Below are positions 53,943 to 63,090 of a DNA stretch of 64,000 nt, in pieces. Below the pieces are notes generated by a model. The model was not told where the DNA came from and searched no databases. It saw only the letters and a program-made list of their open reading frames with translations. The DNA comes from Anaerolineae bacterium (GTDB lineage: Bacteria; Chloroflexota; Anaerolineae; Aggregatilineales; Phototrophicaceae). The stretch is taken from NCBI GenBank assembly GCA_017303635.1, contig JAFLCG010000003.1:434001-498000 (forward strand). The letters run 5' to 3'. The first letter of the stretch is position 1. Every line of letters starts with the position of its first letter. The position numbers and the translations under genes were made by a program.

Positions 53943-54949
53943 AGCATCACAGTATTGCCGAAGCGCTGCGCGAAGCGATCGCAGAGGAAATGGAACGTGA
54001 CCGTGACGTATTTTGCATCGGTGAGGATATTGGTGTTCCCGGCGGCTTCGGCGGTGCGTTTACAGTGACGCTGGAACTGGAAAAACGCTTCCCGGATCGG
54101 GTGCTGGATACACCTATCTCAGAGCTTGGATTCATCGGTGCGGCGGTCGGCGCGGCCATGATGGGAATGCGACCGATCGCAGACGTACAGTACAGTGACT
54201 TCCTGTTCCTGGCGATGGACCAGATCGCCAATAACGCGGCAAAATTGCGCTACATGTCCGGTGGAACCATCAAGATTCCGCTGGTCGTTCGTGCTCCGGT
54301 CGGTGCAACGGGACGCGGTTCGCAGCACGCCCAGAATATGGAACGTTTCTTTATTGGTATCCCGGGCCTGAAGATTGTTGCGCCGTCCAACGCCTACGAT
54401 GCCAAGGGACTGCTCAAGGCGGCAGTGCGGGATGATGATCCAGTAATGATTTTTGAGCACAAGTTGTTATATGGGTCAAAGGGTGCACGCGCGGAAGCAG
54501 GTACGACCAACGCCAGCAGTGATATTCCTGATGAAGATTATGTGGTGCCCTTGGGGACAGCCAGCCTGCGGCGTGAAGGCAGTGATGTCACCGTTCTGGC
54601 ATGGCTTTTGATGCTGCATGAGTCGCTGGCAGCGGCGGCACTGGTTGAATCGGACCTCAGTGCCGAGGTCATTGATGTACGGAGCCTTGCACCGTTTGAC
54701 TGGAATACGATAGGTGACTCCATTGATAAGACTGGTCGTGTGCTAATTGTTGAGGAAGGGCCGATCACCGGTAGTGTGAGCGCGGAACTGGCGGCAGGCA
54801 TTATGGAACGCTTCCCTGATAAGCTGGTGGCTCCCGTGATGCGGGTCGCTTCCGCCGATGTGCCGGTACCTTTCTCACCCGTGCTTGAAAACAGGTATCG
54901 ACCTGACCGGCATCGTATTGCAGAGGCGTTATGCTCGATTGTTTCCTAG
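53939..54949 (+). CDS. 2-oxoacid/acetoin dehydrogenase-type E1 beta
   Basis: 336 residues, ATGA overlap with E1alpha. The GEDIGVPGGFGGAFTVT N-terminal motif, the conserved E in the cofactor-activating loop, DFLFLAMDQIANNAAKLRYM, GRGSQHAQNMERFF and the transketolase C-terminal domain (RSLAPFDW, EEGPITGSV) are present. Forms an alpha2beta2 tetramer with the preceding gene. Confidence 0.9.
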   Translation: MKHHSIAEALREAIAEEMERDRDVFCIGEDIGVPGGFGGAFTVTLELEKRFPDRVLDTPISELGFIGAAVGAAMMGMRPIADVQYSDFLFLAMDQIANNAAKLRYMSGGTIKIPLVVRAPVGATGRGSQHAQNMERFFIGIPGLKIVAPSNAYDAKGLLKAAVRDDDPVMIFEHKLLYGSKGARAEAGTTNASSDIPDEDYVVPLGTASLRREGSDVTVLAWLLMLHESLAAAALVESDLSAEVIDVRSLAPFDWNTIGDSIDKTGRVLIVEEGPITGSVSAELAAGIMERFPDKLVAPVMRVASADVPVPFSPVLENRYRPDRHRIAEALCSIVS

Positions 54950-54990
54950 ACGTGTGAAACCGCCCCTTCACCAGATGAGGATATAACGGT

Positions 54991-55881
54991 ATGCCTCTGG
55001 TCCCGATTGCCAAACTGATGAGTGCCGCCCAGGTTGGCGGGTATGCAGTGGGTTACTTTGAAAGCTGGAATATTGAGTCGCTGCTTGGAGTGATTGATGC
55101 GGCAGAGATGGCCGAGTCGCCCCTAATCATTGGTTTCAATGGCGAGTTCATGAGCAACCCGGAGCGTATCGCTCCTGAGCGCCTGGAGTGGCTTGGAGCT
55201 CTGGGACGCACGGCAGCCGAACATTCCTCCATTCCTTGTAGTTTTATTTTCAACGAATGCCCGTCGGATGACTGGGTGCGGCGCGCGGTCACGGCGGGAT
55301 TTAACCTCGTGATGCCTGTTCCGGCAGAAGGCGAGTCCGATTCGGCCTATGTACACAGAACCCGTAACATCGTAGCATTCGCGCATGATCATGGCGTCGC
55401 AGTTGAGGCTGAACTTGGTACCCTACCCTTTGGCACAACCAGCGGCGGTGAAGTGACCGATCCTCAACAGGCGGCAGCATTTATCGCGGAGACAGGGGTC
55501 GATCTGCTCGCGATTAGCGCTGGCAACGTCCATGTCCTCCAGCAAGGACGGCGGACGCTCGATCTGGAACGTATTACAGCACTTTGCGCCGTGAGTAAGG
55601 TACCGCTCGTCCTGCACGGCGGTACAGGGATTGATGACGATTCGCTGCGACAGGCGATTCAATTGGGCGTGGCGAAGGTTAACTATGGCACAGTACTCAA
55701 ACAGGCGTATCTGAGGGCGGTGCGCACGGCGCTGGATACACACGAAGCCAACCCCCATGAGCTATTGGGCATGGGAGGCATTCCTGATGTGATGGTAGCG
55801 AGTCGCCATGCCGTGCGCGATGCAGTACTGGATAAGATGCAGATATTGGGCTGTATAGGGAGAGCAAGGCATGGGCGATGA
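54991..55881 (+). CDS. Class II aldolase-like protein with altered metal site
   Basis: A 296-residue F_bP_aldolase (class II) fold protein, similar in layout to GatY/KbaY: QVGGYAVGYFESWNIES, VEAELGTLPFG, AISAGNVHV, VLHGGTGIDDDSLRQAI, GVAKVNYGT. The key pair of the LDH motif (catalytic Asp and zinc His) is Asn88-Glu89 (FIFNECPSDD), while His181 and His209 remain. It may use a different metal arrangement or reaction. It is followed by a PfkB kinase with an 11-bp overlap, as in kinase-aldolase pairs of sugar catabolism. Confidence 0.75.
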   Translation: MPLVPIAKLMSAAQVGGYAVGYFESWNIESLLGVIDAAEMAESPLIIGFNGEFMSNPERIAPERLEWLGALGRTAAEHSSIPCSFIFNECPSDDWVRRAVTAGFNLVMPVPAEGESDSAYVHRTRNIVAFAHDHGVAVEAELGTLPFGTTSGGEVTDPQQAAAFIAETGVDLLAISAGNVHVLQQGRRTLDLERITALCAVSKVPLVLHGGTGIDDDSLRQAIQLGVAKVNYGTVLKQAYLRAVRTALDTHEANPHELLGMGGIPDVMVASRHAVRDAVLDKMQILGCIGRARHGR

Positions 55882-56842
55882 GGCTCAAAAATCCGAGTTC
55901 AAGGTGGGCTGTACCGGCATCCTGGTCGCAGACACCTTCTGTGGGCCACTCGATCGGTTGCCCCATGCAGGCGAACTGCTCGCGATTGATGCATTGCCCG
56001 TCACTGTTGGAGGCTGTGCCGCCAATGTGGCTATCGACCTCGCTCGGCAGGGTGTACACGCCGAGGTTGTAGGCTGTCTGGGAACAGACACCGCCGGGCA
56101 AATTGTAGTTTCTCTGCTGGAACAAGCCGGCGTCAGTTCGGGGCGTATTGTCTATTCCGAATCGATGCCTACCTCCCAGACCATCGCGCTGCTCGTCAAA
56201 GGACAGGATCGCCGTTATCTTCACTTGTTCGGAGCCAATTCGGCGCTGACCGTTGGCAAGATCGACCGTGACTGGGTGCGCACGCTCCGCCTATTCTATA
56301 TTGGAGGCCTTTATGTGCTCCCCGGAATTGTGATGGACGAGTTGGCAGAGCTGTTACGATTCTGCGGCAATCAGGGTGTAACCACTGTGGTAGATGTCAT
56401 TACCCCACACCATGCCACCGATTTCAGTGATTTAAAGCAGATTTTACCCTATGTCGATTACTTTATTCCCAATGAAGACGAAGCAGCCATCATTACAGGC
56501 ACTAAAGATGTGTTGAAACAGATCGCGATCTTTGAAAATTGGGGGGCTCGCACCCAGGTCATCACGCAGGGGGCGCAAGGTTTGACGGCTTCCTATGAAG
56601 GCAAGCTTTGGCGCGCCCCGGCTTTTCCTGTGGACACCGTTGATCCTTCAGGCGGTGGTGATGCGTTCGCAGCAGGTCTCATCTATGGTATCTGTCATGG
56701 ATTGTCGCTAGAGGAAACGTTGCGTTATGCCAGCGCACTTGGAGCTTCAGCGACTCTCGCAGTTGGAACAACGACTAGTGTCTTTACAGCCGCTCAGGCT
56801 GATGAATTCTTAAGGCAGCATGCCTTTGTTCTTCGATCATAG
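55871..56842 (+). CDS. PfkB family carbohydrate kinase
   Basis: 323 residues. Signature 1 region GGCAANVAIDLA at 47-58, signature 2 DTVDPSGGGDAFAAGL with catalytic Asp264. The GAGD anion hole is GGGD here (Ser-Gly-Gly-Gly-Asp). The substrate is a sugar, a sugar acid or a nucleoside; with the aldolase-like protein next to it, a 2-keto-3-deoxy or deoxy-sugar acid pathway would fit. Last gene of the GntR operon, followed by a hairpin. Confidence 0.85.
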   Translation: MGDEAQKSEFKVGCTGILVADTFCGPLDRLPHAGELLAIDALPVTVGGCAANVAIDLARQGVHAEVVGCLGTDTAGQIVVSLLEQAGVSSGRIVYSESMPTSQTIALLVKGQDRRYLHLFGANSALTVGKIDRDWVRTLRLFYIGGLYVLPGIVMDELAELLRFCGNQGVTTVVDVITPHHATDFSDLKQILPYVDYFIPNEDEAAIITGTKDVLKQIAIFENWGARTQVITQGAQGLTASYEGKLWRAPAFPVDTVDPSGGGDAFAAGLIYGICHGLSLEETLRYASALGASATLAVGTTTSVFTAAQADEFLRQHAFVLRS

Positions 56843-56854
56843 TTACCTCTTTCG

Positions 56855-56876
56855 TGAGCAGGCTACTGCCTGCTCA
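56855..56876 (+). terminator. Hairpin at the end of the GntR-dehydrogenase operon
   Basis: A 9-bp perfect stem TGAGCAGGC/GCCTGCTCA with loop TACT, 13 nt after the kinase stop. No T-run follows, so it may need a factor or act on mRNA stability. Confidence 0.5.
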
Positions 56877-56879
56877 TGA

Positions 56880-57306
56880 AATCTCATCAGAGAGGTGAAA
56901 TGATGTTTATGAATCACTGAGAAACGCTGCACATCCTCCTAGTACTTACATTTGATCACGCGGGAATAGCCAGCGTCAATCGCTGAGTCTAACCAACCAA
57001 TTACGCTCGTTCTTGAGTGTGGGCTTCAATGTCCTGTTGATGCGATTGTTTCAACTGCTCAATTCAAACGATTCTAGTTGGTCATTATTTGACATTGAGC
57101 TAACTTGTAACTTTTCCTCATAATCGATGTGATAGGCCGCAGCAAATTTGCCGACTGTTTAACAACCTTAATCTTCACGAATCCTACAGTGAGATGCGTA
57201 CGAGCAAATTTATCACTGACGCGACAGGTTGAACTAACTGCGAAAATGGGACAGCATTGGATTTCTTCCCTCATAACCATGCGCGCAGCCATGTTTATCG
57301 CTGGGG
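56880..57306. other. Intergenic region without recognisable genes
   Basis: Apart from the hairpin at 56855-56876, no coding frame with a credible start, no repeat and no RNA element was recognised in this AT-richer stretch. Confidence 0.5.
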
Positions 57307-57588
57307 TTAAGATGGTCTGGCGGGCATCAGCGCGACCAACTTTGGCGCGCCAAAGTCAGCGGCGGTTTCATCCACCAGGGTTCTGAAGTGTTGGTAATCG
57401 GCTGTGTCACCCTCATGGGTCAGGTCGCCGCTGATGATGAAACAAACTGGTTGGATGCTGAGTTCCTTGACTGCCGCGAACAATATACGTAGTTTGGCTG
57501 ACATGTCCAGATTGAGGAAGGGTTTTGCTCCTGGTGCCTTAATGTGGGCGTCCGTCAGATGGATGAAATAGACAGGCAAGGAGTCCAT
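57307..57588 (-). pseudogene. Truncated metallophosphoesterase
   Basis: 93 residues with the first motifs of a calcineurin-like phosphoesterase: FIHLTDAHI (metal ligands Asp and His) and FIISGDLTHEG (GDL/T). The frame ends in PKLVALMPARPS where GNHD should begin, so the second half with the remaining metal ligands is gone. A 3' deletion is the simple explanation. The start codon (ATG at 57588) is intact. Confidence 0.65.
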
Positions 57589-57806
57589 GCAGCAAACTTT
57601 TTTGTCTTCTTTAGACGAGTGCGATCAAATCGGGATGATGGCACTCTGTGCTGAATGTATCCAGCGGACATGGTGTGGAGCGTCAGTTTGAGTTAAGTCA
57701 GCTCATGTCTTGTTTTAAGAGGTCGCTTCTGTTTGAAGCACTTAAAGACCGTGTCATCGGATGGCAGAGAATGCCACCGGATTCAAGCGAAGTTGATGGG
57801 GTTTGA

Positions 57807-58460
57807 AATGGCTCTGAGGTTCAACGACTCGACAACTCCATCGAAGCTATCCTCATCAGCGCACAAACGAAAGGCCAGTTCCACATGATCTACGGCGCAG
57901 AAGGCACACAAGCGCTGTTCACCGGGCTGGCGACGCAATTCATTTATGGCGGCTGCGATGCGGATACAGCGGATTTCTACAGCAAGGCAAGCGGTACAGC
58001 GACCACCGATGCCAATCAGGACGATCCGAACAGCCACCTGCGCCAGCGTCCGCTGCTGACGGTCGATGAAGTCATCACGCCACAGGTGGGGAATTGCACG
58101 ATCTTCGCCTGGTATGTGGAGGCAGGCTTTGCCACCCAGGTGGTGCTGTATGCGCGGCTGACCCGCTTCTACGAACGCGAGGACTGGAAAGCGCGGTTGG
58201 CTCGCGCACAGGGAGCCATGCCGCTGCTACTGGAACGAGGCCTGGAACTCAAGCTCCAGCCGCCGGAAAAAGTCAAAAACCTACCGGATGAACCATCGCC
58301 GCTACTCGAACGGGCAGCAGAAGTGGTGATGGACAAGATGGCGGTGTTAGCGACTGACAAGGCGGGTGGCAAGGTGAAAACCGATAGCCTGAACGCGATG
58401 AAGTCCCGTCGCCAACAGAGGCGACAGCAGCCCCCAATACGATTGGAGTTGAGCGCATGA
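57807..58460 (+). pseudogene. TraG/VirD4-like coupling protein C-terminus, copy B
   Basis: Open from 57807 (after a TGA) and reading SEVQRLDNSIEAILISAQTK then GQFHMIYGAEGTQALFTGLA and YGGCDADTADFYSKASGTAT; RPLLTVDEVITP follows. The AQTKGQFHMIYG block matches the sensor region, and RPLLTxDE the end, of TraG/VirD4 ATPases. The N-terminal two thirds, with Walker A and B, are absent. The C-terminus is longer by about 100 residues than in typical TraG. It overlaps the HU-like pseudogene by 4 nt. Confidence 0.6.
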
Positions 58461-58846
58461 CCCTGACCAAAAAGATGATGATTCGCGAGATCGGACGGCG
58501 CACCCGGCTGAAGAACCGAGATGTCCAGAGGATGCTGGAGACGCTCATTGAAGTGTGGACGGAGGAGGTGGTAGAAGAGGGTGGGCGGATTGAGTTGGAG
58601 GGGTTGTTTGTTCTTGAAACGCGGTAGCAGGCCACCATATTCCCAAGAGGTCAGGCGTCAATTCAGACCCCAAGGATAACGATGCGGTTGAGTCGTACTC
58701 TACGTCGGCGGCTGAAGACTTACAGCGGTAAATGAACAAGTCAGCAATCCCTGACCAAGTGTAGTGGTGGAGTTGTCGGGCGACTGTCGGTTACAAACTG
58801 TTGTGGATGTTCTGCGCTGGATGAACAGTCGGTAGCGGAACATCTC
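57867..58846. repeat. Direct repeat copy B (TraG fragment plus HU-like gene)
   Basis: Matches 46084-47039 in the same direction; end of similarity at the shared GGAACATCTC (58837-58846). Confidence 0.8.
58457..58735 (+). pseudogene. HU/IHF-like gene, copy B (in-frame stop)
   Basis: Same gene as 46645-46947 (TLTKKMMIREIGRRTRLKNR, IELEGLFVLETR), but codon 57 is TAG (58625-58627) where copy A has CAG. Without that stop the frame would continue to TGA at 58733. A single C-to-T change would explain it. Confidence 0.7.
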
Positions 58847-59082
58847 TTTTATAATCTATTCATCTGTACTCACATCAGTGGATTAGCAAGGGCTATAGCA
58901 AGTATCATCATAATTGACCACGTTGTGGAAGTTGTCTACATGGCACAGCCAATCAAGCTCGCAACGTAAAGTTTAGAGCAAAATAGAACCATAATGAATA
59001 AATCGGGCGATCTAAGTGCATGTTTGCGTAGACCGCCCGTCGAACGAATCGCGTATTGTAGTTCATCCAAGGATGCTTGTAT
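58847..59082. other. Intergenic region without recognisable features
   Basis: Between the end of repeat copy B and the transaldolase-family gene no credible gene, RNA or repeat was recognised. Confidence 0.5.
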
Positions 59083-60171
59083 TCAGCCACGTACGTCTGG
59101 GTTGGGCAGTAGAAAGCCCTCTCGTAAGAAGGTCATCAGATCATGGCTGGCAGCAATGAAGCTCCTTAATGTGCGCACTGTCGCGCCATAGCTATCAAAC
59201 TGCTGGATAGTTAGACCCTCTTCCTCATAAGCACAACGGAAATCCGGGATGTGGGTGTATAAGTCATGTATGATACGATCATCTACCGGTTCATCCATGC
59301 GGGCGACAACCGGCACATCGGACGCATTGAAGCGCTTTTGCCATTCGGAAGGGATGGTCAGGATGACATCGCCACCGATGAAAGTCGACCAGTGCAGATG
59401 ATGCCGGTAGGCCGCCGCCAGCAAACGAGTTCGATAGCCGCGTGCCTGGTAGAGTTGATAGGCTCGCTTCATGACCGCTACGCCTGCCCAGTGGGTTGAG
59501 CCAGGGTCGGTCGTCAGATTGTCTCGCGTGAGCAAGACCTGCATCCAGTCATCCAGCCGACCGATCATCAACGCACAAGCTGGATAGAGATGGTCAGTTG
59601 GTTCACCGCGTTCCTTGCGTCGTCCGATGCCACGCTCAATAGCCTCAGCAACCGCAATGGCTTGAGGCACGGTGAAGCAAACGGTCGCAGTGATGTTGAT
59701 ACCCTCTGAAGTGGCTTCCTCGATAGCCTCAATCCCAGCGGCAGTCACCGGCATCTTGATTTGCAGATTGGGTGCCAATACCTGAAAAAGGCGCGCCTGT
59801 TCTACCATCGCAGCCGTATTGCGGTAATTGGCGGGGTCAGTCTGGATCGAAAGCCAGCCTTTGCGCCCAGCTTCGCGCTCGAAGATAGGCAGCAGCAGTC
59901 TGGAGCCATGAACTGCGATATCCTCATAGATAGCCCAGGCCAGTTGAACTTCTGACCAGGTGGGATGGGCAGCGATCAACTCCTGGATGCGCGCTTTCCA
60001 CAGCACTAATTCTTTTTTGAGGGTGTTCAGTACAATGACCGGGTTGCTGGTCGCACCGACCGCGCCATGTTCCAGGGCATAGGTCAGTTCTGCCACCGCA
60101 CACGAGTCATTCCAAAAATCGGTGATGGTGGTTGAAGCCATCTCATGCAGGGGACTCTTCCATGCGGACAT
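59083..60171 (-). CDS. Transaldolase family protein
   Basis: 362 residues from the ATG at 60171 with GGAGGG upstream. It begins TTITDFWNDSCAVAELTYAL and GAVGATSNPVIV, the family's first strand and loop (TDFWNDS, TSNP), and has the Schiff-base Lys in LQIKMPVTAAG, followed by GINITATVCFT. The length is above that of TalB (about 317), with an insertion around RRKERGEPTDHLYP. It makes or breaks dihydroxyacetone units on a sugar phosphate or free sugar. Last gene of the minus-strand catabolic operon. Confidence 0.82.
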   Translation of the reverse strand: MSAWKSPLHEMASTTITDFWNDSCAVAELTYALEHGAVGATSNPVIVLNTLKKELVLWKARIQELIAAHPTWSEVQLAWAIYEDIAVHGSRLLLPIFEREAGRKGWLSIQTDPANYRNTAAMVEQARLFQVLAPNLQIKMPVTAAGIEAIEEATSEGINITATVCFTVPQAIAVAEAIERGIGRRKERGEPTDHLYPACALMIGRLDDWMQVLLTRDNLTTDPGSTHWAGVAVMKRAYQLYQARGYRTRLLAAAYRHHLHWSTFIGGDVILTIPSEWQKRFNASDVPVVARMDEPVDDRIIHDLYTHIPDFRCAYEEEGLTIQQFDSYGATVRTLRSFIAASHDLMTFLREGFLLPNPDVRG

Positions 60172-60181
60172 ACACCCTCCC

Positions 60182-60967
60182 TCACTGTGTGGCGGTGATG
60201 CCGCCATCTACGTACAGAATTTGCCCGGTGATGAAGTCTGCCGCCGGGGCGACAAAGAACAGCACAGCCTGCATAATCTCCTGCGGTTCCGCCACCCGGC
60301 CCAGCGGGATGCGGGCAGTCAGTGTGGCATAAAATTGAGGATCGGCCAGCATCGGCGCAACCAATTCTGTCCGCACAAAAGTTGGCGCAACCACGTTGAC
60401 ATTGATCTTATGTGGAGCGTACTCTGCTGCCAGTTGTTTGCACATCACACCCAGGCCGCCTTTAGCCGCGCAGTAGGCAGCATAACCCCGCCCGCGCAGC
60501 GCCAACTGAGTTCGCACTGAGCCAAGATGGACCTGTTTACCGCCATGACCACTGGCGATCATGTGGCGGGCGCTGGACTGTGCCAGAAAAACAGCTGCCT
60601 TCAAGTTGGCGGTGTAGACTTCATCAAACTGATCTTCGGTGATCTCACCAGCTTTCTGCTCCCGGTTGAAACCGACACAGTTTACCAGCACATCCAGTCC
60701 CCCAAAGCGGGCAACCGCTGCATCCACCATTGCCTCGATCTGCTTGACGGAAGCCGCGTCAAATCCCAATGCAGCAGCTTTACCTCCCTCGGCTATCAGC
60801 GAGTCTGCCAGAGCTTGGGCTTTCGACAGGCTACGCCCGGCAACGATGACTTTAGCGCCGACGGCAGCCAATCCCCGGCAGACCGCTTCGCCAATGCCGC
60901 CGTAACCACCCGGCACTAACGCTACCTTGCCATCCAACCGGAAGAGTTTGTTGAGTAAATCAGTCAT
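60182..60967 (-). CDS. SDR family oxidoreductase
   Basis: 261 residues. The cofactor motif reads VPGGYGGIGEAV in place of the usual TGxxxGxG, so the first residue is Pro and not Thr. NCVGF replaces NNAG. Catalytic Ser (LGSVRTQ) and the YxxxK pair (AAYCAAKGG) are present. Ends with the family's GQILYVDGG. Probably a sugar or polyol dehydrogenase. Ten nt before the transaldolase gene, 9 nt after the LLM oxidoreductase gene. Confidence 0.85.
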   Translation of the reverse strand: MTDLLNKLFRLDGKVALVPGGYGGIGEAVCRGLAAVGAKVIVAGRSLSKAQALADSLIAEGGKAAALGFDAASVKQIEAMVDAAVARFGGLDVLVNCVGFNREQKAGEITEDQFDEVYTANLKAAVFLAQSSARHMIASGHGGKQVHLGSVRTQLALRGRGYAAYCAAKGGLGVMCKQLAAEYAPHKINVNVVAPTFVRTELVAPMLADPQFYATLTARIPLGRVAEPQEIMQAVLFFVAPAADFITGQILYVDGGITATQ

Positions 60968-60976
60968 TGTGTCTCA

Positions 60977-62029
60977 TTATGCGTGTGATGATTTCAAGAT
61001 CGGCGCAACTTGCTCTATAAACAGGCGCATTCCTTCAGTACCGGGTGCATCCATGAACCATAGCATAAAGTGGTTCACCCCCAGGTGCAGGTACGGCTGT
61101 ATTTGAGCGATGATCTCATCTGGTGTGCCAACCAACCAGGCATCGGTTAAGTAACGCGGATAGACATCGCTTTCGCCATTGATAAATGCGATAAAGTCAG
61201 AATCCGCAGGTGTTGACTCACCCGGCGGGGTCAGCGCCAACATATCCCGCAGATGTTCGCGGATGGCGGAACGGCTTGGTGCAACAAGGATTTGCGTCTC
61301 ATAACTGATTTCGATCTCATCAATGGGCCGACCTGCACGCTGGCAGGTCGTTTTGAGCTGGGCCATGCGCTCGGTCATGGCGCCCAGACCGACTGGCACG
61401 CTGTTCCAACCTTGTCCATAACGGACGACAGCTTCAAAGGTGAGGGGGTGGGACTCGCCAAACCAGATAGGCGGGTGCGGACGCTGCATCGGCAGAGGCC
61501 AACAGACGGCATCTTTGACCTGGTAATAGTCACCGTTGAAGGTTAAAGGCGCTGCCGGGGTAGCCTGCCACAGCTTGAGCGTTAGTTCCAGTCCTTCCAG
61601 GAAATCGGCCATGCGCTCTTCAACGACATCAGGATAGTGAAGGCCGTAAGCCTGATGTTCGCCAGCTCGGGTGCCAGTATCCGCAAAGTAGATGAATCGT
61701 CCGCCTGAGAGTTGATCGAGCGTAGCGATCATCTTGGCAGCGACCGCCGGATTACGGAAGAAGTGCGCCTGATGGATGATACCCAGTTTGGCACGGTCGG
61801 TTGCCCCAGCGATGGTGGACAGTGTTGTCCAGCCTTCGAGGATCGCTTGATCCCTACCCAGCATCAGATGATCGGCTACCCAGATCGAGTCGTAACCCAA
61901 TTGATTTGCTAGGCGGCCTAGTTCAAGCGCGGCGCGGCTTTCCAGCACCGGGAAGTTCGGCGTGCGGAAAAGTCCGCCACCCGGCCAGGCAAAGATCGGC
62001 ACACAGTAACCAAATTGCAATGGAAACAT
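60977..62029 (-). CDS. LLM class flavin-dependent oxidoreductase
   Basis: 350 residues from the ATG at 62029, 5 nt after the preceding gene's stop. A luciferase-like TIM barrel: QLGYDSIWVADHLMLG, TDRAKLGIIHQAHFFRNPAV, LDQLSGGRFIYFADTGTRAG, RPHPPIWFGESHPLT and VGLGAMTERMAQL are family landmarks. It uses FMN or F420; which of these cannot be told. Members include alkanesulfonate and aldehyde monooxygenases and F420-dependent reductases. The longer frame from 62122 would run into the upstream gene. Confidence 0.83.
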   Translation of the reverse strand: MFPLQFGYCVPIFAWPGGGLFRTPNFPVLESRAALELGRLANQLGYDSIWVADHLMLGRDQAILEGWTTLSTIAGATDRAKLGIIHQAHFFRNPAVAAKMIATLDQLSGGRFIYFADTGTRAGEHQAYGLHYPDVVEERMADFLEGLELTLKLWQATPAAPLTFNGDYYQVKDAVCWPLPMQRPHPPIWFGESHPLTFEAVVRYGQGWNSVPVGLGAMTERMAQLKTTCQRAGRPIDEIEISYETQILVAPSRSAIREHLRDMLALTPPGESTPADSDFIAFINGESDVYPRYLTDAWLVGTPDEIIAQIQPYLHLGVNHFMLWFMDAPGTEGMRLFIEQVAPILKSSHA

Positions 62030-62034
62030 CGGCT

Positions 62035-63090
62035 TTACCCCACTTGATACCTGAGTGGCTCGCCACGTAACTGCGCCAGTACGTTCAGCCAGATATTGAG
62101 TGAGTCGTGAACCCAGGTCCATGGGCCTTGCCAGGCAGAGTGCGAGGTCAGATGAACGTTATAGCTGAGGTCTTCATGGAGCGAATGAAGGGGGTCGTCT
62201 ATCGGCAGCGGTTCCTCGTACATCACATCCAACGCCGCCCCACCGATACGCCGATTTTGCAGTGCCTCCACCAGCGCAGGTTGATCGACTAGCTTGCCGC
62301 GTGCAGTGTTGATGAACAGCGCGTCTGATTGCATCAGGCTTATTTCGCGTGCGCCAATGATTTTCTCGGTCTCCGGCTTAATGGGGATGTGGACGCTGAG
62401 AGCATCGGCCCGTTTGAAAAGATCATCCCATTCAACGTATTCCAGATGGTATTCGGCTTCGAGTTCAGGAAAGCGCATCACATCCCAGTAGATGATTGAC
62501 ATACCGAAAGCGTGGGCATAGCGTGCCATCGGACGGGCAATTTCCCCAAAGCCGAGCAAGCCCAGAGTCCGGCCTTCAACAATATAGACACCCGGTATGG
62601 TCGCACCCCAACCACGTTCGACATAAGCCCGCTGAAGCATATGAAGGCGTTGAGCGTGCATCTTCTTGTAGTGGTTGAGAAGCATGGCCCAGGCATGTTC
62701 TGCCACCACGATGTAATTGATGAGCGGGGTGGCGCAGACTGGCACACCCCGCGTCCGTGCGGCTTCCATCGGAACACCGCGGTAGTCCAGCCCCAGGTGT
62801 TGGATCAGGCGTAGCTTTTTGCCTTTTGCCAACACCTCCGGGGGAATGCGCTCCTTGTGGACGACCAGGAAATCGAGATCAGCGATGACTGCTTCCAGTT
62901 CCGTCAGCGTGTTGAACTCATGTACCTGCGTTTCGTAATCGGCGAAGAGTTCTTCAAAGACCGGCGCGGACTCCAGTGCCGCCGGGTCGTCTGGTTTAAG
63001 GTACTTCAGCCACTCGTTGCCGTATTGCGTCCGTAGCCGCACGCCTAGTAACACATTGCCTATGTTATCCCATACGCCAATCTGAATCAT
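62035..63090 (-). CDS. D-isomer-specific 2-hydroxyacid dehydrogenase
   Basis: 351 residues. NAD-binding motif GRTLGLLGFGEIARPMARYA, catalytic Arg in INTARGKLVD, and the active-site His region VHLTSHSAW; the earlier VPMEAARTRGVPVCATPLIN is the hinge and substrate loop. Reduces a 2-oxoacid or oxidises a 2-hydroxyacid. Overlaps the TIM-barrel gene by 4 nt. Confidence 0.87.
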   Translation of the reverse strand: MIQIGVWDNIGNVLLGVRLRTQYGNEWLKYLKPDDPAALESAPVFEELFADYETQVHEFNTLTELEAVIADLDFLVVHKERIPPEVLAKGKKLRLIQHLGLDYRGVPMEAARTRGVPVCATPLINYIVVAEHAWAMLLNHYKKMHAQRLHMLQRAYVERGWGATIPGVYIVEGRTLGLLGFGEIARPMARYAHAFGMSIIYWDVMRFPELEAEYHLEYVEWDDLFKRADALSVHIPIKPETEKIIGAREISLMQSDALFINTARGKLVDQPALVEALQNRRIGGAALDVMYEEPLPIDDPLHSLHEDLSYNVHLTSHSAWQGPWTWVHDSLNIWLNVLAQLRGEPLRYQVG

